NCBI RefSeq assembly: GCF_021887715.1
Contig: NZ_JAIQXX010000014.1
Span: 1 to 64,000 of the forward strand
Length of the DNA stretch: 64,000 nucleotides
From: Winogradskyella immobilis
Lineage (GTDB): Bacteria > Bacteroidota > Bacteroidia > Flavobacteriales > Flavobacteriaceae
Direction: 5' to 3'
In this document: positions 25,986-35,638 of the stretch, piece after piece
Position numbering within the stretch: the first letter of the stretch is position 1
Layout of the letters: every line of letters starts with the position of its first letter
Translations under genes and position numbers: made by a program
Notes under the pieces: model-generated
What the model saw: the letters and a program-made list of their open reading frames with translations, nothing else
Told to the model about the DNA's origin: nothing
Databases searched by the model: none

Positions 25986-27518
25986 TTATAAACTAAATGC
26001 TAGTGTTAATACTACATCAGTAAATGTAGTATCTATTTCAGCCGCATCAGTAAAAGCTGAAGAATTAGAAAATAATAATGTATTAACTTCCCTTTCTGAT
26101 TGACTAAATGCTAAATCTAATGAGGTGTTACCAAATTTGTATCCAAAGCCTAAAGAATAACCTGTAAGATCTCCAAAAAAACTATCATCTTTATAAGGAC
26201 TTTCTTCCATTCTATAACCACCTCTAAAACTCATTTGTTTGTACCTATACTCGCCACCTAATCTATAAGTATTAGAAACATCTAATACATTTTCTATCTG
26301 GTCATTTTGAAATTGAAAAAACGGGTCTGATTGTGGTCTAAACTTAGCTTCACCGAAATCTTTTCGAGAATAATCAAAACTTAAAAGCCCTCTACTCCCA
26401 AAAACATAAGCTAAACTCCCAGTAAGTTTGCCTGGTGTTTGCAATCTATATTCAGGAAAAATATTAATTACATTAGGGTCTATAACCGTAAATGGATTAG
26501 GTCCTAATGGATCTAAACGACGTGTAGTTTCGACTGACTGAGAGGTTTCTTCAGAAATACGAAACCATGTTGGGGAATTATAAGCTAATCCTAATCTCAA
26601 TTCATTAGTAACTTTAATAATTGTACCTAATTGAAAAGAAACTCCACTCCCAGTTGCGCGCAAATTATTTTCAAAACCGACTCTACTAATTAAAGAACCA
26701 ATATTTGAATTGTTCTCAATCAATAATGTAGAACGTTCATAATTTAAGAAATGTGTATTTACATTCAGTCCTAAGTGGATCTTCTCACCATATTGGCCAG
26801 AAACATTAAATCCAAGTTTTCCATTAAATCCTGTACTAGATAAAAAGTAACGTTGATTATAATTACCTCCTGTTATATTATTTATATACTCAGTATTATC
26901 ATCGCTATTATTTACAGGGTCTAGAATGAATGATTCAAACCCTAAAAATGCTTGTTGATTTCCAAATCCAAAAATAGACCCTATTTCTGAATAAGCTTGA
27001 CCAATCGTTTCTCCATCTAGTGCAGAGATTTCATCTAATCGTTGACCATTAGCAAATTCTTCAAAATATTGTCCTATTGTATTTGTCGGGTTTATACCAC
27101 TTGCCACCCAATCATCATCAAAATTCCCAGTACGGTCATATGCTATACCAAGAGAAAACTTTTTCCATTTAGAATTAGGATTTGCATTCTGAAAAACAAA
27201 TACTGCTCCTCCTTGATTAAGATCTGCATTAGTATCAGTAGACGAATTTGTAGTATTAAAAAAACTGACTGTATTGTCTTTCCCAAAAACTCCTAAAGAA
27301 ATTGAAGCATGACTGTTAGTGAAAATTGAAGAACCTGCCGGGTTAATATTTATTGCTGATAAATCTCCACCTAATGCTCCAAAAGCACCACCCATAGCTT
27401 TAAATCGTGCTGTACCTTCTATTTCATCTATAGAATAACGAACTGCGTCAGTAATGTCTTGTCCGTTAACATTAGACATAAGTAAGACAGCTATGAATAG
27501 TAAAATTACTTTCTTCAT
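25986..27518 (-). CDS. OmpP1/FadL-family outer-membrane transporter
   Basis: 510 residues. Signal peptide MKKVILLFIAVLLMSNVNG, then QDITDAVRYS and RFKAMGGAFGALGGDLSAININPAG, the N-terminal hatch region that marks FadL-like proteins of Bacteroidota. The rest is a run of amphipathic strands with the final VVLTLAFSL strand. FadL proteins pass hydrophobic molecules such as fatty acids across the outer membrane; the ligand is unknown here. It is 74 bases downstream of the low-complexity lipoprotein gene on the same strand, so they are probably one transcript, and it ends in a terminator. Confidence 0.88.
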   Translation of the reverse strand: MKKVILLFIAVLLMSNVNGQDITDAVRYSIDEIEGTARFKAMGGAFGALGGDLSAININPAGSSIFTNSHASISLGVFGKDNTVSFFNTTNSSTDTNADLNQGGAVFVFQNANPNSKWKKFSLGIAYDRTGNFDDDWVASGINPTNTIGQYFEEFANGQRLDEISALDGETIGQAYSEIGSIFGFGNQQAFLGFESFILDPVNNSDDNTEYINNITGGNYNQRYFLSSTGFNGKLGFNVSGQYGEKIHLGLNVNTHFLNYERSTLLIENNSNIGSLISRVGFENNLRATGSGVSFQLGTIIKVTNELRLGLAYNSPTWFRISEETSQSVETTRRLDPLGPNPFTVIDPNVINIFPEYRLQTPGKLTGSLAYVFGSRGLLSFDYSRKDFGEAKFRPQSDPFFQFQNDQIENVLDVSNTYRLGGEYRYKQMSFRGGYRMEESPYKDDSFFGDLTGYSLGFGYKFGNTSLDLAFSQSEREVNTLLFSNSSAFTDAAEIDTTFTDVVLTLAFSL

Positions 27519-27592
27519 ATTATTTATAAATGTTTTTAATTGATGATTTTAATGTGGTTGCTTATTTGTTTTGGAAAATCTATTCTATTTTC

Positions 27593-28882
27593 TTATCCTC
27601 TTCCTCCTCTAGATGATGATGATGAACGACTAGATGAACCAGAGCTAGATCTTGAAGAAGATCGGCTAACACCTGATGATCTTGATGAGCTAGATGATCT
27701 TGAAGAAGATCGACTAACTCCTGATGATCTAGAACTAGATGGTCTTGATGATCTTGATGATCTTGTACTTGAACTTCTACTTCTATTAGAGCTTCTACTA
27801 ACTGTATTACTTCTCGATGATGATGATCTATTATTACTTGATACACTAGGGCGTGTTCTCGTACTTGTCCTAGATCCTCCATTATTAGTATTAATTCTTA
27901 CTCTACTACCATTAGATCTAATTGTTCCGTTACCATTACTGTTTCTGGTAATACGAGTTCTTGTTCCATTAGACCTAACAATACCTGTACCATTACCACT
28001 TCTAGTAATACGAGTTCTAGTTCCATCTGAAGATAATGTAGATCTTGTTCTTCTACCTTCAGTAGTAGTTAAAGTTCTACCCTCGGTTGTTCTTGATCTA
28101 CGTGATTCAGAAATAGAATTACTACGTCCCGCTACTGATCTTCTTTCAGACAAACTACCTAATCTTCTATTATTTATAGAATTATTTCTTCCGAAAACAC
28201 CTCTTCCTCTGTTATTAAAAGCTATCCCATTATTATATCCGAAACGACTATTACCAAATCTTGGATTATATACTAATTGCCCAAATCTATTATATCCAAA
28301 TCCAGCAAAACCTCCAAACCCATAGCGATTAAATCCAAAACCTCCAAAACCAAAACGATTGAAACCAAAACGATTGAAACCAAAACCTCCAAAACCAAAA
28401 CGGTTAAAACCAAATCCAAAACCTCCATTATAATAGAAAGGATCATAGAATCCAAAACCAAAGCCTAGCCCGTATCCAAATCCGTTATAAAACCCTGTAT
28501 TATAAATACCATTATTATGAACATATACTATAACTTCTTCATTAACTTGTCCCCAACCACCATTATTAACTGAAAAATCTTCTACTACTACTGTAGAGTC
28601 AACTTCAACACCTGTATAACTATCTATATCTGTAAAAATTTCTGAGTCTTCAATAACCTCCTCTGCCTCTCTTGCTACATCGGCAAAATAATTTTCGTAA
28701 TATTGATTACCTACTCTAGCATTAGATGCACGTTCTACATCTACTGTAACTTCATCAGAAGCATATATACCATCATTATCATAACCAATATATTGATATG
28801 ACCCACATGATGCGAGCATTAAAAATAATGTTAAAACTCCAAAAATTGATGTTTTATTAGTGTGTAGGGTAGTAAATCGCAT
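27593..28882 (-). CDS. Low-complexity lipoprotein, Gly/Phe-rich then Ser/Arg-rich
   Basis: 429 residues in three parts. Residues 1-26 are a lipoprotein signal (LFLMLASC, C26). A folded-looking part follows to about 125 with acidic motifs (ADVAREAEEVIEDSEIF, VDSTVVVEDFSVN). Residues about 130-225 repeat NRFGFGGFGF-type units rich in Gly, Phe and Asn. The last 190 residues are Ser/Arg/Asn-rich and end in SRSS repeats and RGGRG, strongly basic. No enzyme signature is seen. Such a tail could bind anionic polymers (DNA, polysaccharide, LPS). I recall similar proteins beside FadL-type genes in related genomes, some carrying the misleading name vitellogenin. Function unknown. Confidence 0.75.
   Translation of the reverse strand: MRFTTLHTNKTSIFGVLTLFLMLASCGSYQYIGYDNDGIYASDEVTVDVERASNARVGNQYYENYFADVAREAEEVIEDSEIFTDIDSYTGVEVDSTVVVEDFSVNNGGWGQVNEEVIVYVHNNGIYNTGFYNGFGYGLGFGFGFYDPFYYNGGFGFGFNRFGFGGFGFNRFGFNRFGFGGFGFNRYGFGGFAGFGYNRFGQLVYNPRFGNSRFGYNNGIAFNNRGRGVFGRNNSINNRRLGSLSERRSVAGRSNSISESRRSRTTEGRTLTTTEGRRTRSTLSSDGTRTRITRSGNGTGIVRSNGTRTRITRNSNGNGTIRSNGSRVRINTNNGGSRTSTRTRPSVSSNNRSSSSRSNTVSRSSNRSRSSSTRSSRSSRPSSSRSSGVSRSSSRSSSSSRSSGVSRSSSRSSSGSSSRSSSSSRGGRG
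28281..28428 (-). repeat. In-frame tandem repeat coding for FGFNRFGFGG units
   Basis: The coding strand repeats 15- to 30-base units (plus strand CCAAAACCTCCAAAACCAAA and variants) that encode FGFNRFGFGG. Units differ in length, so copy number is likely to vary between strains. The opposite strand gives a spurious Lys/Thr-rich open frame. Confidence 0.75.
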
Positions 28883-28911
28883 ATCTCTTTTGATTTAATT
28901 GTTGAACAATA

Positions 28912-28919
28912 CAAAAATA
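28912..28919 (-). promoter_or_regulatory. Probable -7 element of the lipoprotein-FadL transcript
   Basis: CAAAAATA on plus is TATTTTTG on minus, 29 bases before the ATG at 28882. No TTG is found 19 bases upstream, so only half of the consensus is present. Confidence 0.4.
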
Positions 28920-28983
28920 GTTAGTTTTGCCAGACTATTTTATTTTTTAACATAGTCACAATATTTGTGCCAAAATAACACCA

Positions 28984-30462
28984 ATGAGTAAAAATTTAAC
29001 AAAAAGGTCAGAAGATTATTCTAAATGGTATAACGAACTGGTAGTAAAGGCTGATTTAGCAGAAAATTCTGCTGTTAGAGGTTGTATGGTTATAAAACCA
29101 TATGGCTTTGCTATTTGGGAGAAAATGCAAGCAGAATTGGATAAAATGTTTAAAGCTACTGGACATCAAAATGCTTATTTCCCTCTTTTTGTTCCTAAAA
29201 GTTTATTTGAAGCCGAAGAGAAAAACGCAGAAGGTTTTGCAAAAGAATGTGCAGTAGTTACACACTATAGGTTACAAAACGACCCCGATAATCCAGGGAA
29301 ATTACGTGTAGATCCAGAAGCTAAATTAGAGGAAGAACTTGTTGTAAGACCTACTAGTGAAGCCATTATATGGAATACATACAAAGGTTGGATACAAAGT
29401 TACAGAGATTTGCCAATACTTATTAATCAATGGGCTAATGTGGTGCGTTGGGAAATGCGTACACGTTTATTTTTAAGAACCGCCGAGTTTTTATGGCAAG
29501 AAGGACATACTGCTCATGCCACTATGGCTGAAGCCATTACTGAAACTGAGCAAATGAATACAGTATATGCAACTTTTGTTGAAAATTTTATGGCAATACC
29601 TGTAATTAAAGGAGTTAAAACTGAAAGTGAACGTTTTGCTGGTGCATTAGACACACACTGTATAGAAGCTCTTATGCAGGATGGAAAAGCATTGCAAGCA
29701 GGAACATCTCATTTTTTAGGTCAAAATTTCGCTAAGGCTTTTGATGTAAAATTTACTAATAACGAAGGGAAGCAAGATTACGTATGGGCGACATCTTGGG
29801 GTGTTTCTACACGTTTAATGGGAGCTCTTATTATGACACATAGTGATGACAAAGGTTTAGTATTGCCTCCTAACTTAGCACCAAATCAAGTTGTTATTGT
29901 ACCTATATACAAAACAGAAGAACAACATAATATAATTAGAAATGTTGTAAACACTTTAAAACAAAAACTAGAAGATAATGGAGTAAGTGTTAAATTTGAC
30001 GATAGAGATACTCAACGCCCTGGTGCAAAATTTGCACAGCATGAACTACAAGGTGTTCCATTACGAATTGCAATTGGACCTAAAGACATTGAAAATGGCA
30101 CTATTGAATTAGCAAGACGTGATAATCTCACAAAAGAAGTTGTAGATATTGAAGGAATTGAAAATCATATTCCTCAATTATTAGAAACTATACAGAAAGA
30201 GTTATTCCAGAAGGCTTATGATTTTAGAGAAGAACATACTACTAAAGTAGATACTTTTGATGAGTTTAAAACCGTATTAGAAACAAAAACAGGTTTTATA
30301 TCTGCGCATTGGGATGGTACTGCTGAAACTGAAAATAAAATAAAGGAACTTACAAAAGCTACAATTAGGTGTATTCCGCATAACAGTCCTATTGAAGATG
30401 GATTATGCATCTATACTGGAAAACCTTCAAGACAACGCGTGCTTTTTGCTAAAGCTTATTAA
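28984..30462 (+). CDS. proS: Prolyl-tRNA synthetase (short, eukaryotic/archaeal-like type)
   Basis: 492-residue class II synthetase charging tRNA-Pro. It lacks the editing insertion of the E. coli type and instead has the C-terminal extension of the eukaryotic-like form, ending ...QRVLFAKAY. Motif 2 ([24 protein letters not shown]) and motif 3 ([18 protein letters not shown]) are clear. This short type is usual in Bacteroidota. Start ATG at 28984 follows a 101-base gap shared with the divergent lipoprotein gene; the next features downstream are tRNA-Glu and rpsT under a separate promoter. Confidence 0.97.
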   Translation: MSKNLTKRSEDYSKWYNELVVKADLAENSAVRGCMVIKPYGFAIWEKMQAELDKMFKATGHQNAYFPLFVPKSLFEAEEKNAEGFAKECAVVTHYRLQNDPDNPGKLRVDPEAKLEEELVVRPTSEAIIWNTYKGWIQSYRDLPILINQWANVVRWEMRTRLFLRTAEFLWQEGHTAHATMAEAITETEQMNTVYATFVENFMAIPVIKGVKTESERFAGALDTHCIEALMQDGKALQAGTSHFLGQNFAKAFDVKFTNNEGKQDYVWATSWGVSTRLMGALIMTHSDDKGLVLPPNLAPNQVVIVPIYKTEEQHNIIRNVVNTLKQKLEDNGVSVKFDDRDTQRPGAKFAQHELQGVPLRIAIGPKDIENGTIELARRDNLTKEVVDIEGIENHIPQLLETIQKELFQKAYDFREEHTTKVDTFDEFKTVLETKTGFISAHWDGTAETENKIKELTKATIRCIPHNSPIEDGLCIYTGKPSRQRVLFAKAY

Positions 30463-30486
30463 TTTTTAAAAAAAATTGTTTTAGTG

Positions 30487-30516
30487 TTGCAACATTTAAA
30501 AATAGTTGTATTTTTG
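30487..30516 (+). promoter_or_regulatory. Promoter of tRNA-Glu and probably rpsT
   Basis: TTG at 30487-30489 and TATTTTTG at 30509-30516 with 19 bases between, an exact consensus. It precedes tRNA-Glu by 74 bases and is the only good promoter before rpsT. Confidence 0.8.
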
Positions 30517-30590
30517 CATCCGCAATGGAAACGTTGCTAGTTCATTTAAATAATAATAGATTCTAAAATATAGAATTTATAGTACTAAAT

Positions 30591-30662
30591 GGCCCGTTCG
30601 TCTATCGGCTAGGACGCCAGGTTTTCATCCTGGTAAGAGGGGTTCGATTCCCCTACGGGCTA
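30591..30662 (+). tRNA. tRNA-Glu (anticodon TTC)
   Basis: A 72-base cloverleaf: acceptor GGCCCGT/ACGGGCT (one G-U pair at the end), anticodon stem CCAGG/CCTGG with loop TTTTCAT (anticodon 30624-30626), T-loop GGTTCGATTC, discriminator A. CCA is not encoded. The next gene, rpsT, begins only 22 bases later. Confidence 0.98.
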
Positions 30663-30684
30663 CAATTTTAATATAAAGAAAAAA

Positions 30685-30936
30685 ATGGCAAATCATAAGT
30701 CAGCCTTAAAAAGAATTAGAAGCAACGAGAAAAAAAGAGTGTTAAATAGATATCAACACAAAACAACTCGTAATGCGATTAAGAAATTACGTGAATTAAC
30801 AGATGCTAAAGAAGCTCAGGGTATGTTACCTTCTGTTATTAGTATGATTGATAAATTAGCTAAAAAGAATGTTATTCATTCTAACAAGGCTGGGAATTTA
30901 AAATCGCAATTAACTAAGCACGTTACTGCTTTATAG
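30685..30936 (+). CDS. rpsT: 30S ribosomal protein S20
   Basis: 83-residue basic protein that binds 16S rRNA early in small-subunit assembly. The N-terminus MANHKSALKRIRSNEKKRVLNR and the helix-rich remainder ending NLKSQLTKHVTAL match the family. The AAAGAAAAAA run just before ATG is a plausible A-rich initiation signal. Only 22 bases separate it from tRNA-Glu, with no room for a promoter, so it is most likely transcribed together with that tRNA and released by tRNA 3' processing. A terminator follows. Confidence 0.97.
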   Translation: MANHKSALKRIRSNEKKRVLNRYQHKTTRNAIKKLRELTDAKEAQGMLPSVISMIDKLAKKNVIHSNKAGNLKSQLTKHVTAL

Positions 30937-30962
30937 TTTTATATTTAAATATAATTTAAAAG

Positions 30963-30988
30963 CCTTTCATTTTTTGAAAGGTTTTTTT
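30963..30988 (+). terminator. Terminator of rpsT
   Basis: CCTTTCA (30963-30969), loop TTTTT, TGAAAGG (30975-30981) and seven T. Confidence 0.88.
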
Positions 30989-31013
30989 ATGCTTTAAAAA
31001 TTCTAGTATTAAA

Positions 31014-31040
31014 AAAGGCTTTGATTTTATCAAAGCCTTT
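31014..31040 (-). terminator. Terminator of the aconitase gene
   Basis: GGCTTTGA (31017-31024) pairs with TCAAAGCC (31030-31037); the A-run before it is a T-run on minus. The plus-strand T-run after it could also back up the rpsT terminator. Confidence 0.88.
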
Positions 31041-31063
31041 TTAAATTATATGAATACATCAAT

Positions 31064-33334
31064 TTATGCTGCGTTCTCTTTTTTAATTAAGTTCAATGCA
31101 GAACCTTCATTATACCATTCAATTTGAGATTGGTTATATGTATGATTCAATAATATAGTATCTACACTTCCATCAGCATGAACAATTTCTAATGTTAATT
31201 GTTTTCCTGGTGCAAACTGATCTAAATCTTTAAAATTAAATGTATCATTTTCTTGTATTAAGTCATAATCATTTTCATTAGCAAATGTTAACCCTAACAT
31301 TCCCTGTTTCTTTAAATTGGTTTCGTGTATACGTGCAAAAGATTTTACAATTACTGCCACAACTCCTAAATGACGAGGCTCCATTGCCGCATGTTCTCTA
31401 GAAGAACCTTCACCGTAATTATGATCGCCAATAACAATACTTGGCACTTCAGCAGCTTTATATGCTCTAGCCGTATCTGGAACTCCTCCAAACTCACCAG
31501 TTAATTGATTTTTAACAAAATTTGTTTTCTTGCCAAAAGCATTAACAGCTCCAATTAAACAGTTATTAGAAATATTATCTAAATGTCCTCTAAAACGTAA
31601 CCATGGTCCCGCCATTGATATATGATCTGTAGTACATTTACCAAAAGCTTTTATTAATAATTTAGCTCCAGTAATAGTGTTCCCAATAGGTTTAAAAGGT
31701 GTTAATAATTCTAATCGCTCCGATGTAGGGCTTACTGTAACTTCTACTCCACTTCCATCTTCAACAGGTTCTAAATACCCATTATCTTTTACATCAAAAC
31801 CTTTAGGCGGTAATTCCCATCCTGTAGGCTCGTCAAATCTTACTTCTTCCCCATTTTCATTAATAAGACTATCTGTCATTGGGTTAAAATCTAAACGTCC
31901 AGATATAGCAATAGCTGCTGTAATCTCTGGTGATGCTACAAAAGCATGTGTATTAGGATTTCCATCTGCACGTTTAGCAAAGTTTCTATTAAAAGAATGT
32001 ACTATACTATTTTTAGGTGCATTTTTAGGGTCACTATATCTAGCCCATTGCCCAATACATGGCCCACAAGCATTTGTGAAAATTTTAGCATCTAAGTTTT
32101 CAAATATACCAAGAATACCATCTCTTTCAGCAGTATATCTTACTTGTTCTGAACCTGGATTAATACCTAAATCTGCTTTCATTTTTATTCCTTTATCTAT
32201 GGCTTGTTGTGCTATAGATGAAGCTCTTGATAAATCTTCGTATGATGAATTTGTACAAGACCCTATAAGTCCCCATTCTACTTGCAATGGCCACTCATTA
32301 GATGCTGCTTTCTCTGTCATATCAGTACCAACAGGTGTTGATAAATCTGGTGTAAATGGTCCGTTTAATAGAGGATTTAATTCTGAAAGGTTAATCTCAA
32401 TAACTTGATCGAAATAATTTTCAGGATTTGCATATACTTCTGGATCAGCTGTTAAGTAGCTCTTTACCTCATTGGCTGCATCTGCAACATCTGCTCTTTC
32501 AGTGGCACGTAAATAACGTTCCATAGACTCGTCATAACCAAATGTTGATGTTGTTGCACCAATCTCAGCGCCCATATTACAAATAGTACCTTTACCTGTA
32601 CATGACATTGCTGTTGCACCTGGTCCAAAATATTCTACAATAGCTCCAGTACCACCTTTAACTGTTAATATATCTGCTACTTTTAAAATAACATCTTTTG
32701 GCGCTGTCCAACCAGAAAGTTTTCCTGTTAACTTTACACCAATTAATTTAGGAAATTTAAGCTCCCAAGGCATACCAGCCATAACATCTACTGCATCTGC
32801 TCCACCAACACCAATAGCTACCATTCCTAATCCACCTGCATTTACTGTATGAGAATCTGTACCAATCATCATTCCTCCAGGAAATGCATAATTTTCTAAA
32901 ACCACTTGATGTATAATACCAGCTCCTGGTTTCCAAAAACCAATCCCATATTTATTAGATACCGATTCTAAAAAGTTAAAAACTTCACTACTAACATCAT
33001 TTGCATTTTTTAAATCTGTAGCTGCTCCTTCTTTAGCTTGTATTAAATGATCACAATGTACCGTTGTAGGTACAGCTACTTTATTTTTACCAGCTTGCAT
33101 AAACTGTAAAAGTGCCATTTGAGCAGTCGCATCTTGACACGCTACACGATCGGGTGCAAAATCAACATAGTCTTTACCTCGTTTAAAAGCCGAAGTCGCT
33201 TTACCATCCCATAAATGATTGTATAAAATTTTCTCAGATAGCGTTAATGGTTTACCAACAACATTTCGAGCTGTATCTATTCGCTCTGCCATTTGTGAGT
33301 AAACGTTTCTAATCATGTTAATATCGAATGCCAT
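31064..33334 (-). CDS. acn: Aconitate hydratase (mitochondrial type)
   Basis: 756-residue 4Fe-4S enzyme of the citric acid cycle converting citrate to isocitrate. Cluster ligands are the cysteine in LIGSCTNSS (near 360) and the pair in ACGPCIGQW (near 423-426). The substrate-binding arginine region is [12 protein letters not shown]. The swivel domain ends with [18 protein letters not shown]. The size and the [16 protein letters not shown] motif match the mitochondrial-like form common in Bacteroidota rather than AcnA or AcnB of E. coli. TAAATTTG on minus (33385-33378) is a possible -7 element. The 220-base gap to the next gene holds nothing else I can support. Confidence 0.96.
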   Translation of the reverse strand: MAFDINMIRNVYSQMAERIDTARNVVGKPLTLSEKILYNHLWDGKATSAFKRGKDYVDFAPDRVACQDATAQMALLQFMQAGKNKVAVPTTVHCDHLIQAKEGAATDLKNANDVSSEVFNFLESVSNKYGIGFWKPGAGIIHQVVLENYAFPGGMMIGTDSHTVNAGGLGMVAIGVGGADAVDVMAGMPWELKFPKLIGVKLTGKLSGWTAPKDVILKVADILTVKGGTGAIVEYFGPGATAMSCTGKGTICNMGAEIGATTSTFGYDESMERYLRATERADVADAANEVKSYLTADPEVYANPENYFDQVIEINLSELNPLLNGPFTPDLSTPVGTDMTEKAASNEWPLQVEWGLIGSCTNSSYEDLSRASSIAQQAIDKGIKMKADLGINPGSEQVRYTAERDGILGIFENLDAKIFTNACGPCIGQWARYSDPKNAPKNSIVHSFNRNFAKRADGNPNTHAFVASPEITAAIAISGRLDFNPMTDSLINENGEEVRFDEPTGWELPPKGFDVKDNGYLEPVEDGSGVEVTVSPTSERLELLTPFKPIGNTITGAKLLIKAFGKCTTDHISMAGPWLRFRGHLDNISNNCLIGAVNAFGKKTNFVKNQLTGEFGGVPDTARAYKAAEVPSIVIGDHNYGEGSSREHAAMEPRHLGVVAVIVKSFARIHETNLKKQGMLGLTFANENDYDLIQENDTFNFKDLDQFAPGKQLTLEIVHADGSVDTILLNHTYNQSQIEWYNEGSALNLIKKENAA

Positions 33335-33554
33335 AGAATATAAGGTTTAATAAGGTTATTTATAATTTTTAGTCTTACAAATTTACAAATTATATGGGGT
33401 TTTAAAAAATATCTAATAGAAGCAAAAAATCATTACACATAATTTAATAATTTTTATTATTTAATAGTGAAAATGAACACTTTCGATTTTATAATTAATG
33501 ATATGATTTCAATTATGAAAATTATCATTTTTAATTACTAGTTTTAGAATTGCT

Positions 33555-34652
33555 CTATTTAGGAAATTTTCGATCTCGGTATTTTAAAAATGCTAATTCT
33601 ACGTATCTAAACAATAATTCTGACAGTACTATTGTAAGCATAATATATAGAAATAAAGTCATTAATGATGAATTGAAAAATCGTTTTAATGTTAATAAAA
33701 CCAATGAGTAATTAATTAAATAAATAGCATAAGATCTTATACTTATATACTGAATTAAAGGTCTTATCCTCTCTTGACTTTTTAAATAAATTACAAAAGG
33801 AAATACCAAAGCTATACTTATACTTATTGCTATAAGATAGATATACGAATAAAAAAGCAAATGAGTCTCCGGTTGATAGTTATTGATTATTATTAATAAA
33901 TGTAATCCTACAAAAATAAATACTCCTAGTAATAATAAAGCCGTTTTGTTTTTTCTTAAAAACTGTGAGAATGTTTTATTAAAATATACAAGAATAAAAC
34001 CAATATATATAGTATCTAAACGGTAGATGACTACTTTCCTAAACATACTACTCCACTCACTATAGGATGATAAATACGTAGTATTATAGAACTTTATTTT
34101 TAAAATAAACAATACAATAATTACAACAAGTGTGGTATAAAAAAAACACTTTACAGGATCTTTATATTTTCTTAAGTTAAGAATTACATAAATAATTAAA
34201 GGTAATATTATATAGGCGTATTCTTCTATAGACAAACTCCAGGCTTCAGTAAAAAAATCTGGATGTGCATTTGTGAAATTTTGAAAAAATGGAATGTAAA
34301 GCCATAAATTTTCAACTAAATCTGCTCCTAAAAATATCAATATTAATATATTTAGTATTAAAACCACAAAATAATTTGGTAATGTTCTCAGCCATCTACG
34401 TTTCCAGAAATAGAATAAATCTTTAAATCTAGTCTTACCAGTTTCTAGGTTTCTTATTAATAAACCTCCTATTAAATAACCACTTAAAACAAAAAATATA
34501 TCAACTCCTGTCGCTCCTAAAAGTCGAATAGCTCTGGTTAGTTGTAAATTAAATTCTGGTAAGATATAAGTGCAGTGAGAAACAATAACTAATATAATAG
34601 CTAATGCCCTAATTAGGTCTAAACCATATATTCGTTGACGAGATTCTAACAT
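33555..34652 (-). CDS. Membrane acyltransferase (OafA/acyltransferase 3 family)
   Basis: 365 residues with about ten membrane helices. The N-terminal YGLDLIRALAIILVIVSHC contains the conserved R and H of the family active site; FFVLSGYLIGGLL is the second signature. Family members transfer acetyl or other acyl groups to sugars of LPS, capsule or peptidoglycan from the cytosolic side. The short form here has no fused SGNH domain. The gene lies 29 bases downstream of moxR on the same strand and may be its operon tail. Acceptor unknown. Confidence 0.9.
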   Translation of the reverse strand: MLESRQRIYGLDLIRALAIILVIVSHCTYILPEFNLQLTRAIRLLGATGVDIFFVLSGYLIGGLLIRNLETGKTRFKDLFYFWKRRWLRTLPNYFVVLILNILILIFLGADLVENLWLYIPFFQNFTNAHPDFFTEAWSLSIEEYAYIILPLIIYVILNLRKYKDPVKCFFYTTLVVIIVLFILKIKFYNTTYLSSYSEWSSMFRKVVIYRLDTIYIGFILVYFNKTFSQFLRKNKTALLLLGVFIFVGLHLLIIINNYQPETHLLFYSYIYLIAISISIALVFPFVIYLKSQERIRPLIQYISIRSYAIYLINYSLVLLTLKRFFNSSLMTLFLYIMLTIVLSELLFRYVELAFLKYRDRKFPK

Positions 34653-34681
34653 AGTACAAATGTAATACTATGTCTTTACTA

Positions 34682-35635
34682 TTAAAATAAGCTTTCTATA
34701 ATCTTTTGATCTGAAATACCTTCGGCTTCTGCCTTATAATTTTTTATAATTCTATGGCGCAATATAGAAGTTGCTACAGCTTGGACATTTTCTATATCTG
34801 GTGAAAATTTTCCGTGAGTTGCCGCGTGTGTTTTTGCCGCTAGTATGAGGTTTTGAGATGCTCTTGGGCCTGCACCCCAATCTACATACTCTTTAACTAA
34901 ATCTGCAGCAGTAGATGTATTTGGCCTCGTTTTACTTACCATAGACACCGCATACTCTATAACATTATCTGCTACAGGAATACGCCTTATGACATTCTGG
35001 AAATCTATAATTTCTTGCACAGTGAACAATGCGTTTACCTCTAACTGAATATCTGTCGTTGTTGCTTTCACAACATCTACTTCTTCTTGAAACGAAGGAT
35101 ACTCTAAATTAATTGCAAACATAAAGCGATCTAATTGTGCTTCTGGTAAGGGATAAGTTCCTTCTTGTTCTATTGGGTTTTGAGTTGCTAAAACAAAATA
35201 AGGTAATGCTAATTTATATTGATGACCTGCAACTGTAACAGCTCTCTCTTGCATTGCTTCTAACAAAGCAGCTTGTGTTTTTGGAGGTGTTCTATTAATT
35301 TCATCCGCTAAAATGATATTAGCGAAAATTGGCCCTTTTATAAACTTAAATTCTCTATTCTGATCTAATATTTCGCTACCAAGAATATCACTCGGCATTA
35401 AATCTGGTGTAAACTGAATGCGTTTAAAATCTAACCCCAAGACTTTAGCAATAGTATTAACCATTAGAGTTTTTGCTAAACCAGGTACACCGATTAAAAG
35501 TGAGTGACCACCTGAGAAAATTGAGATTAGTATCTGATCTACTACATCTTCTTGTCCAACAATAATTTTAGCGATTTCCTTTTTTAAGCTTTTATATTTT
35601 TTTACAAAGCTTTCAATAGTAGAGACATCTGACAT
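34682..35635 (-). CDS. MoxR-family AAA+ ATPase
   Basis: 317-residue cytosolic ATPase. Walker A is GVPGLAKT (49-56), Walker B LADEINR followed by PPKTQAALLEAMQE, sensor 1 VLATQNP and a sensor 2 arginine in PRASQNL. MoxR proteins act as chaperones that insert cofactors or assemble complexes, usually together with a VWA-domain protein. The standard DUF58/VWA partners are not adjacent; instead the gene stands 3 bases after a parvulin gene, in one run with three PPIases, suggesting a role in envelope protein quality control. Confidence 0.93.
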   Translation of the reverse strand: MSDVSTIESFVKKYKSLKKEIAKIIVGQEDVVDQILISIFSGGHSLLIGVPGLAKTLMVNTIAKVLGLDFKRIQFTPDLMPSDILGSEILDQNREFKFIKGPIFANIILADEINRTPPKTQAALLEAMQERAVTVAGHQYKLALPYFVLATQNPIEQEGTYPLPEAQLDRFMFAINLEYPSFQEEVDVVKATTTDIQLEVNALFTVQEIIDFQNVIRRIPVADNVIEYAVSMVSKTRPNTSTAADLVKEYVDWGAGPRASQNLILAAKTHAATHGKFSPDIENVQAVATSILRHRIIKNYKAEAEGISDQKIIESLF

Positions 35636-35638
35636 GTA

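Noticed and set aside
27540..28325. Plus-strand open frame of 261 codons, rich in Leu and Asp
   Set aside because: It is the mirror of the Ser/Arg-coding repeats of the lipoprotein gene on minus; the amino-acid bias follows from the complement of AGR/TCN codons. No start signal of its own.
28277..28468. Lys/Thr-rich plus-strand open frame
   Set aside because: Complement of the FGFNRFGFGG-coding repeats; composition is explained by the repeats.
33335..33554. Hidden gene between acn and the acyltransferase gene
   Set aside because: No open frame with coding character; only a possible -7 element for acn.
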